DNA from: Diaporthe sp. PMI_573
Taxonomy: Eukaryota > Ascomycota > Sordariomycetes > Diaporthales > Diaporthaceae
NCBI GenBank assembly: GCA_021399435.1
Contig: JAJTUP010000044.1
Span: 62,001-126,000 of the forward strand
Direction: 5' to 3'
DNA length: 64,000 nt
A program made the translations under genes and the position numbers. This document shows positions 56,339 through 64,000 of the stretch, in pieces. Positions within the stretch are counted from its first letter, which is position 1. Each line of letters opens with the position of its first letter. Below the pieces are notes generated by a model that was not told where the DNA came from, ran no database searches, and saw only the letters and a program-made list of their open reading frames with translations.

Positions 56339-57815
56339 TCCCAAGTCGGAAGGATCATCTCGCCGCCGCTGAATCACACTAGCTCGACAACCCAGCCACT
56401 AGGTCGGCGTCCTTTGATAGAAATACCCTGTCGACTTGGTCGACCGGCCGCTGAACAAAACGTGGGACATCGCCTCCGAGGCAAGCGCGACGAAGGCTGA
56501 GCTGAGGTGTGTTTGTCGCAATTTGACTTGATGCGTGGCTGTCTATTGTGATAGTTAGATGGGGGAGTAGGGCGACAAAGAACACCAGAAACCCGAATGA
56601 TGTTACGTAGAGCCGGCTGTTTATGTGGTGCCTGTGAACAGGATGGACTCATTGCGTAGCCCAGGTTTCGGTCACAGTCCTGACTTCTGGATATCCTAGA
56701 TGAAAAGCTGGGTGGCTGACCTTACTTAATCTACGTGTCAGATGACTCGGACTCCCAGAATCCTGGACCACGGATCGTGGTCGCTAAGCCTTCTTGGTAC
56801 GATCGTCCAGCAAGCCGGAGCGGAGACATAGCATGCTATTCACTCGAGATATAAGTCGGCGTAGGCCCCTTCGTCAACCTAGTAAGCAAACTGTTGGTAC
56901 GGCCCTGACGGCGTAGGTCAGGGGGTCTTTGCACGTGCAAATAGGCGTTGGGCAAGAAACCGTACGTCTGGGTACGGGTCTGGTTTTCTTGCTACCGAAG
57001 GAAGAAGGGAAGCTATCGCCATCGTGGGCGCCGAGGCGCTTGGTGTAGTAGCCAGCCCTTCTGCTGACTAAGCCAGACCGGCCCTTCTGATTGGCCACAG
57101 CCGGGCCGGGCGTAAGGCCCCTTGGACTGCCCTCAAACCCACACAAACATATGTAGACCAACCTGATGAATGATTTGTCCTGAACACTCGACGACGCTGT
57201 AGACACCTTAACACATCGGTTCCGAGCGATGAGGTTGGAAGATTCTGATGTCCAGATGGATCTAGACCCCAGCAGCCCAAAGTATCTAGGGCTGGATTCT
57301 GCCCAGGGCAAGCCCGATGGTCAAGAGGAGAATCGTGCGCACTACAGAGGGGAACCGTTTCTGGAGGAAGAATGGATCGTTTAGGTGGGGTAGCACTTCC
57401 AGAAGTAGCAGGATTTGGGTGGGAAGCAGCCACTCTTGGAGGCTATGTTTGGAAGACCAAGAGCCGTTTCTAGATGTTAAAGGAATGGAGAAGCCAGTTT
57501 TGGAGGCTGCATGAATGTGATGGTGCGCATCCATTCCTGAAGGCAGCAGGGACTAGCTGGTTCTTGAGGTAGCAGGGATAGAACAGCCAGTTCTGGAGTT
57601 GAATGTAAGTTTTGCGCTGGCTCGTGGCCAGACCCCAGGAGGTCTGGAGACCGCAAAACACACCAACAGAATTCCAATGGCCAAACATTTCGTTCCAGTT
57701 GCTGGAACCAAGTTCAAAGTCGGGTTCCAGCTGTTGTTGCGTGTCGGTCTCGGGAGAACGACAAAAACTTCCCACGAAAGGTTCAGTACTTCTCGTGGCT
57801 GCCCGAAGCCATGTT
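56339..57815. other. Non-coding; degenerate short repeats at 57420-57605
   Basis: Three related units centre on CCACTCTTGGAGGCT (about 57429), CCAGTTTTGGAGGCT (about 57495) and CCAGTTCTGGAGTTG (about 57588). No gene is supported. A 145-codon frame at 56874-57311 shows no domain. Confidence 0.45.
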
Positions 57816-58290
57816 CTAGCGCATGCTAGTCAAATCTCCAATATACTTCTGCAGCAACTTGTTGTTGCTGTCTAGCTTCTCATGTCCCTTCTTAACTGCC
57901 TCGACGTGGTTAAAGACGAGGATTAGGGAGTCCTGCAACGCCTTCGCATGCCTAGGTCCGCAGGAACAAACGTCAGTGAGCAATTCCCAAGATGGCCATC
58001 CTTGGACACATCTAGCGTTCACAGCAGATCCCAGTCTCCACTAACCGGCGCAGTTCAGTATGCATTTCACGCTCCAACGCTTCAACATCCTCGCTTGTCA
58101 TCCGCGGGCTCATGGCCCGCAAGTCATCCGGTTCAATTGTTGTCTCGACAGGCTCACTGGTGTCTTGGCTAGGAGCATGAATGGACGAATGTGGCTGGCG
58201 GCCTCGCCAGCCTACCGACCCGATCATGGCTGGCTGTGGATCGCAGGGCCCAAAGCTAGGTAGGAGATGCTGCCCGTCCATCTTTGCCAT
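57816..58290 (-). CDS. Short coiled-coil (SCOC-like) protein
   Basis: Exon 1 (58042-58290) starts MAKMDGQHLLPSFGPCDPQ and ends in a helical segment MSPRMTSEDVEALEREMHTE. Exon 2 (57816-57941) reads ALQDSLILVFNHVEAVKKGH, then KLDSNNKLLQKYIGDL. This matches the coiled-coil block of SCOC proteins (LxxxVExxKxExxKLxxENxxLxxYI), known in animals as Golgi and autophagy-linked Arl1 partners and found as short proteins in fungi. The 100-nt intron has donor GTGGAG and branch CTGAC; the exact donor is uncertain, but this choice closes the phase. The predicted product is about 124 aa. The role in fungi is not established. Confidence 0.75.
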
Positions 58291-61073
58291 GTTAAATATA
58301 TAGGATAGCTGAGACCGATTATGTGGAAGGAAACTGGTATGATCGTGTGTGGCTCGAAAATAGAGCCGCTAAATGAGCTTCATGAGCCTCGCGGAAGCAG
58401 GGCCGAGAAGAGACGGCCTGGGGGGAGTGACGCGGTAGTGTTCAGACGGCCCTACCAACCTCGCAATTTAACAACGATAAAGGGCCATCATACCCTCTTC
58501 GCCGATTTAGAAGTGCCGTCATAGTTGGTAAATTTTGGGGGTCAGAATGACATCAGCTCTCTGCCGTTGGCCGGCTGGATTGGTCGCAGAAACTCTGGGC
58601 AGACTTCCTTCTAGCAGTCGTCGTCTTTGCCGCCTAGTTGGCGGAGCCATAGACGCACTCCCAGCTGGTCTTCTGTCTCGTTGCTATTTTCGGGTCTCGG
58701 AAAGCGGGTTGCGGACCTTGTCTTGGTAGCGGTGAGAAGAATTGAACAGCCATTACTCTAGCTGTTAGCCGTGGCCACGACGCGACCATCAAGATGGGCC
58801 AACGCTTGACGCACGTCGCGACTGGCGTCACGCACGCCAACTACTAGAACCGCCATTGGAAGCCCGTCCGCAGCCTCAGACCATTTTCACATGACAACAG
58901 CTCCCGAATGTCAAAGAAAGGAGGCGGACAGCCAGTTGTAATGGCGGCGAGCCATCGCCACAATGCAACCAATCAAGGCAGTCTAAGGGCTCTTTATTAA
59001 GCTTTCAACGCCTTGTTGGCTGTAGATCAACCTAAAGTAGAATGCCACTAGCCCCGTGTCATTTGGAGAGGGGAGGGATGTGTTGTTACTTTTGCCACCA
59101 CGTGTGGGGAGAGGAAGGGCGAGTGCACTCACTGAACGTGTCGGCGATAAAGACGTCTGCTCGGCGTCATGGCAATGTCAGCTCCAGGGTTGCCATTGGC
59201 CTATCGACGCTACAAATAGGCCTGGTGAGGAACTGGAAATGTCTGTCCACTGCCAGTCGCATCTGTCCGATGCTCGCAGAGCAGTTGAGGCAGCCAGCCA
59301 GCCAGCCAAGTCTTGCGGTCTCACATGCAGGATGTGACTTCCAGTTGACAGCCCTGTCATAAGGCAATTTGGGTAGTGTAGATCATCCGCTTTTGGCCTT
59401 CCCATGGAATTGCCCTATCGGAGCCGGTAATGGACGAGGTGGTAGCCACTGAGGAGTCTCTCGGCTGCAACGTGTGGCGTGATGTGGCGTGGTGTGGGTT
59501 GGTGAAGCTGTCGTGACATGTGCTTTCTGACGACCTGGCCCCCAGCCTGGCCTGAACTGGAGGCTGTCGTGGTGTTGTAGATGGCATCGGGTAGCTCGGA
59601 CCCGGGGAGGCGAGCAGCTGCAGCCGTCAGAATCATACAGGGTAACCTCCCGAGGTTGAGCTCAACGACCCTTGGCTGTGGGGTGGCCCCGATTGAGTTT
59701 GTCCAGAGACTTTGGATGACTTTTTGCATGCTCGTGTGAATGATGCTCCCTTGTCTCAATCTTGTCAGCCACCACGGGGCAGACCAGGGCGAGAAGGAAC
59801 ACGTGATCCCGCATTTGGGTGACACAGCATGCAGTGACACCCTGTCTATTGGAGGCTGATGTACGACGGACAGAGTCGCTTCTCCAGATCCAGACCCTCA
59901 TTCGAATTGGCTGTGCCGCTTCACCCTTCCCTGCCTACATTGCCAAAGCCTGTTTGTCGCCCGTATCAGAGCTGCGGGTTTTGATGCAGGGCGATGCGAT
60001 GCCATGCGTGCACAAGGGAGATTACCAGGAGTGTGATTGGGTGGCCGTCGACGTCGGAGGGGATTACGACGGGTATCAAGAAGCAGGAGAAGCAGCTGCT
60101 TTGGCAGTTTTGGTGGAGGCGAGCAAGCTCGAAGCCATCTTTCACATGCTTTGGACAGGCATCAAGAACAGGGTTCTTGGGGCCGCAAGGGGGACCCTGG
60201 CCTGGCAGCTTTTCTTTTTCGCAGAGCAACGGCAAGCCCCACCACAGCGCTTAGGATGTATGCTCATGTACCTCTGCGGATGTGCGTAATGTGATAGAGG
60301 CTCTGGGAACTTGCAGATGCTTTCGACCGACGAACACTTCTGGTAATAGTGCTGCAGTAGCAGCAGATGAGTTTATGACGGGCAGGAAGGTCAGGTGGGA
60401 AAGTGCGAGCTCGGCCAAAGGCAAGTACGGAGTTAGAGAGAAGGTGCTCCCCCGCTCTGTTCTGTCTGGTTCTGTCCCATTCCAGGTGCCAGTCTTTTCC
60501 CTCCCTTCTCAGGCGGCGATGTCCAAGAGTAGGAAGACGGTACTCCGTGCGACCAGCGCGCGTGGCGTCAGTCCACTCGATAACCGCACAACAAGCCTGT
60601 GGCTCTGGCAGCACCTGGGGCACGAGAAGAAACGCGTTCCTTCTTTTTTAGCTTCCATTCCACCACCTGCCGTCTCCTTCCCAAGACTTCCCCTTCTCTT
60701 CCCCCCTCAAGTTCGCGTCGTGTCCTAGTCTCACATACCAACCAAAGCTACCCCTTTGCTCACTCTCCCACACACGCACGCAAGCACTCGCACGCGCTTT
60801 GCTCTCAACCTTCTCCCCGGCTCTCTTCTACTACCTTCGACCTTTCCCCTCCGCATCATCACAGATCACGCGTCAGAACTTAAAACAAGCTTCACACCAC
60901 CCGCTCTGTAGCTTTGAAACGCACACACACCCACACGCATACTGTACGCCCTCATCAGCTTGTCAGATCTCAATCGACCTTTCCATATACGAGTCAGATC
61001 TCGTCCCTTGCTACCTCGCATCCCAATCCAACCTACGCCACTATCGTCACGTCAGCAAAGCCCACATCCCACA
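58291..61073. other. No supported gene; pyrimidine-rich leader at the 3' side
   Basis: No domain-bearing frame from 58291 to about 60400. From about 60640 the plus strand becomes CT- and CA-rich up to the perilipin ATG, typical of a strong fungal promoter and long 5' leader. Confidence 0.5.
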
Positions 61074-61796
61074 ATGTCGGCACCTCAGATCAACGGTGAT
61101 GTACCGCGGTCTTCGTTCCTGAAGGTAAACACCCTCTTTCCTTTGCAGCGAGCCTTCACCAACTTCCCCTGTACGACCACAGCGGAAACCAGTTCCGTAA
61201 GCCGGTTGCGCTGAACCGCTTTGTGCACGAAACCAACCTCTTTCCGCGAGTCTCCCGTGTTCAGAGCCAAAGGTAACTCAACAAAGCACCTGTACGGCTA
61301 TCACATTGTCCACGATGGCATTGAGACCTTCAAGTCGAACCCTCACGGCGCAAAGTCCATCCAGCTCGGCGACTCGGCCTACCAGACCTTTGCCGCTCCC
61401 ATCGTGCCCTACTTTAACGGCCCCTACCAATATGTCCAGCCCTACGTCAAGAAGGCAGACGACCTCGGCGACAAAGCCCTGTCAAAGGTCGATGAGCGCT
61501 TCCCCGCCGTCAAGAAGCCCACCAAGGAGCTGTACACCGATGCCAAGGGCCTCGTCTTGCTCCCATACCACAAGGGTCTCGAGGGCCGCGACCATGTCAT
61601 GAGCACCTACTCCAGCGAGTACAAGAAGGCCAACGGTGGCAATGACTCCGGCTTCGCCCTGATCTCCACCGGCAAGGCTGCCATCGCTACTGCCCTCGTC
61701 CTCACCGGCGAAACTGTCAGATTCATTGGTGATTTCCAGAGCACGAAGAAGGAGGAGGCCCATAATGCTGTGGACAACAAGGTCAACAACAATTAG
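61074..61796 (+). CDS. cap20: Perilipin-like lipid-droplet protein (CAP20/MPL1 type)
   Basis: Exon 1 (61074-61124, MSAPQINGDVPRSSFLK) joins exon 2 (61287-61796) across a 162-nt intron, giving HLYGYHIVHDGIETFKSNPH right after FLK, as in Colletotrichum CAP20. Further conserved blocks are GAKSIQLGDSAYQTFAAPIV, YQYVQPYVKKADDLGDKALS and VDERFPAVKKPT. The product is 186 aa, close to the family's about 180-190. These proteins coat lipid droplets. In insect and plant pathogens they support appressorium turgor and virulence, so the host may be plant- or insect-associated. The C-terminus has a hydrophobic patch (AAIATALVLTGETVRFIGDF) that may embed in the droplet. Confidence 0.93.
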
Positions 61797-62051
61797 GTGT
61801 GGATCGTGGCCGATGCCATAGCCTCCGATGCCGACTATTCGCACCGCGGAGAAACTGTTACCGACCCAAACATTCCATACAATCCCCTATACAATCCCCC
61901 TCCCGAGGACTCTCAGGACTTCGCAAACTGGCGCCCCCCGCGTGCGTCAGCGAAGAAGGCCACCGCGAAGAAGAAGAAGACATCATCGAGGCTGAGGATT
62001 ACGCCGAGCTCCGAAGACGATGTTGTTGCTGGACCATCCGGGTCCGCTTGA
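61797..62051 (+). other. In-frame open extension after the perilipin stop
   Basis: Directly after TAG (61794-61796) the same frame stays open for 84 more codons to TGA at 62051. The implied peptide is Pro/Lys-rich (NPLYNPPPEDSQDFANW, a run KKATAKKKKTSS). It may be 3' untranslated DNA; readthrough or an alternative splice is only a possibility. Confidence 0.4.
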
Positions 62052-62703
62052 GCTGGGGCAAACGCATCAAGATATCCCTGTTTCGTGCGCACGTCCTTGT
62101 TTTGTCCTTTGTTTTTTTCTGTCACATTTCACCCTGTTCTATTACTTACGACACCGCAAAACTGTCGCTTCACGTCTCTGCATGGACTTTTACACAGGAC
62201 GGGATGGATTTGATTCCCTTGAGCAAGGCTGAATATTTGTACAGTCCGCATCTCCAAGACTTTGTGTTGACGGCTTGAGGTTGTTAGTATTGTTGCTGCT
62301 ATTGCTAGTTGTTGTGTGCGACCGTAATCGAGAGATGACGTTCTGTCGGGTGTTAAGAGGGACAAAATAACGTAGGTGGCCCGGATTCCGACCACCCCCG
62401 GATTTCGACCACCCACTTTTTGGTGTAGGCTGTCACGGCCAGCGCGAGATGCAGCATGGGAGCTGGGTCTATTGGCGCTATCAACGAATATTCTAAGCTA
62501 AAGAGAAAGAAGGAAAAAGGGAGAGCGAAGCTCATGCGATCCCTGGACTGCGTAAAAGTCTTGACGCAACTGTGGGGCTCAGGGTTAGGGCCTTGTGACG
62601 GCCAGGGTTTGCTTGACCGTCGCTGCCGTCACACTACCCCCCTCCAAAACGCAGACACCGGGACGGTTTCGCGTAGCTGGTGATGCTATGTATGTCGTCT
62701 AGG
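62052..62703. other. Perilipin 3' region and spacer
   Basis: A direct repeat of GGATT(C/T)CGACCACCC occurs at about 62384-62412. No gene is supported. Confidence 0.45.
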
Positions 62704-64000
62704 CAGGGTCCCGATCCATTACACCAGATACACTTATTGATGTAGGTGTACGCTACACGTACATCCACGTACACTCCACTGGAACAATTTTACACGTCAA
62801 TACACTCAATTTCAGACCTCCATTGATGTAATTGATGTATCTAGGTGTATCTAGGGTCGAGTTTTTGCCCAGAAGTGAGGCTATTCCCAGCCTTCCGAAA
62901 GGTTGACGTTGGGCCATATTTTGGTGTTTTGGAGGGGGTTGGACCCCACCACTGCCACCACTGCCACCACTGCCACATCCCCACTGTTAACGAATATCAG
63001 AGACGCGTGGCTTCCAAAAAGCGCCTTGAAATCTTGCCCGCATACAACTTTTCCGCACACCACACCATATCTCCCACAAGTCCATTATATCAACCTTTCG
63101 AAATGGCCGTTTGCGACTCCCCGAATGAGATTATCGTGACTTCCGATGTCTTCTCCGCCTCCGAATTATTACCTCCGTCGCCGTCGCCTTCTGCGTCGAC
63201 CGATATCTTCGAATCTCCTGTGCCGCCCCTTTCTTCAACGATATCTGGGCCCGCGAAGTCTCCTGACGAGGCCATCTATCACGAACGCCTATTCCGCCAT
63301 TTCCACGGGTATATCTGGACGGAGAAGGTTAAGGATACCCTCTCTTGGGCGTGGGACTACGGGTACGATATCCAGAACATGAAAAAGCGCATCTGGGTCT
63401 GTCACCAGTGTATTATACAGAATAACCCCAAGCCGAGGAGTATAGCCTGGAAAGGACTGCAAAACGCCATGGATCACCCATTTGAAAGCCATCGTATTCG
63501 AGCGCCCGAAGGCAAGACGAAGTCCCAGAAGCAAATACATTCTGAGCGCAACAGTCAACAGCCAGCAGTTGCCACTATCGTCACCAAACTGGGCCTGGAT
63601 ATCACGCAACCGCGGGAGCAGTTGCTAGCCAATACGTATATCAAATATTTCGACCGGAGCCAATTCCAGCGCCTTCTGGTGGAGTGGGTTATTGCATCCA
63701 ACCAGTCCTTCGAAGTTGTTGAAGATGATAGACTTCGGGCTATATTCTCGTACCTCAACCCGTCTGTCGAGGTACAGAAAGCGCTTCTGGCCCCTGTTAC
63801 AAACGAGTATGCGAACGTATGCGTGGAGCAGGTAATCGCGGCAAGGTCTCGGAAGAGACCCATTGCGTTAGAACCAACCGCAATACCCACCGTACACCAA
63901 GCTAACTTTCGTCATTGCATAAAACGTAGGTTCGCAAGATCCGTTGCGATGGTCTTCCCGAAGGATGCTCCCCCTGCGCACAGCAGTACCTCGAATGCTA
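62704..64000 (+). mobile_element. hAT transposon, left part (continues beyond window)
   Basis: A likely end, CAGGGTCCCGATCCATTACA at 62704, has the C-A-G-G-G start seen in the complete element at 51827. Subterminal repeats follow (ACGTACATCCACGTACA and several GATGTA / GGTGTA words, 62728-62860), then a transposase frame. The right end is outside the window, so the boundary is inferred from motif style only. Confidence 0.65.
63103..64000 (+). CDS. hAT transposase, N-terminal part
   Basis: A continuous frame from the ATG at 63103 (MAVCDSPNEIIVTSDVF) to the window edge, about 299 residues. It has the same order as the 784-aa transposase: a VKDTLSWAWDYGYDIQN block, a BED-like finger (WVCHQCIIQ, then DHPFESH), TYIKYFDRSQFQRLLVEWVI, and NQSFEVVEDDRLRAIFSYLN. 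The catalytic core is beyond the edge. After about residue 240 the similarity fades (ARSRKRPIALEPTAIPTVHQ), so a frame change or an intron there is possible. Confidence 0.82.
   Translation, partial: MAVCDSPNEIIVTSDVFSASELLPPSPSPSASTDIFESPVPPLSSTISGPAKSPDEAIYHERLFRHFHGYIWTEKVKDTLSWAWDYGYDIQNMKKRIWVCHQCIIQNNPKPRSIAWKGLQNAMDHPFESHRIRAPEGKTKSQKQIHSERNSQQPAVATIVTKLGLDITQPREQLLANTYIKYFDRSQFQRLLVEWVIASNQSFEVVEDDRLRAIFSYLNPSVEVQKALLAPVTNEYANVCVEQVIAARSRKRPIALEPTAIPTVHQANFRHCIKRRFARSVAMVFPKDAPPAHSSTSNA

Noticed and set aside
56874..57311. Minus-strand frame of 145 codons
   Set aside because: No recognisable motif; it lies in non-coding DNA between a hAT relic and the SCOC-like gene.

Overview
The window looks like chromosomal DNA of a filamentous ascomycete, most likely a Sordariomycete. 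Genes carry short introns (about 45-250 nt, with GT-AG boundaries and CTRAY-type branch points). The families present are typical of these fungi: SAT4/rhodopsin-domain membrane proteins, Zn2Cys6 and bZIP regulators, a CAP20/MPL1-type perilipin and a fungal phosphoketolase. The transposons are fungal hAT elements and a Tad-type LINE. No rRNA, tRNA or CRISPR array was seen.

Layout. 1-2.2 kb: tail of an MFS sugar transporter, a decayed WD40 scrap and a broken hAT transposase. 4.4-21.7 kb: a bZIP factor, a LYR mitochondrial protein, an Mms2-type ubiquitin E2 variant, a three-exon unknown, three SAT4-type membrane genes (one partial, one damaged, one intact) and a cytochrome P450 with an apparent 6-nt microexon. 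22.9-25.7 kb: phosphoketolase. 26.2-32.5 kb: a transposon island in which a hAT element abuts a LINE cut off inside its reverse transcriptase, and the LINE abuts the orphaned C-terminus of a GH31 glycosidase. 33.7-36.6 kb: mitochondrial GatB/PET112 and a small unknown protein. 36.6-43.4 kb: no gene that can be supported. 43.4-50.5 kb: an Atf-like bZIP and a six-exon Zn2Cys6 factor. 51.8-56.3 kb: a complete hAT with 20-bp inverted repeats and a perfect 8-bp target duplication, then a 1.2-kb hAT relic. 57.8-61.8 kb: a short coiled-coil (SCOC) protein and a perilipin. 62.7 kb to the end: the start of another hAT.

The host genes are mostly independent and show no biosynthetic cluster. Phosphoketolase feeds carbon to acetyl phosphate, GatB serves mitochondrial translation, Mms2 serves DNA-damage tolerance and perilipin coats lipid droplets. 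The most unusual pattern is that several highly conserved genes (mms2, phosphoketolase twice, gatB, one SAT4 gene) each carry single-base frame breaks, while two transposon ORFs remain open over hundreds of codons. Splice phases of the mms2 and phosphoketolase exons close only if one base is added or removed. That favours base-level sequence error in the host genes over real loss, though it does not prove it. The open transposase and LINE frames suggest that repeat-induced point mutation is weak or recently absent.
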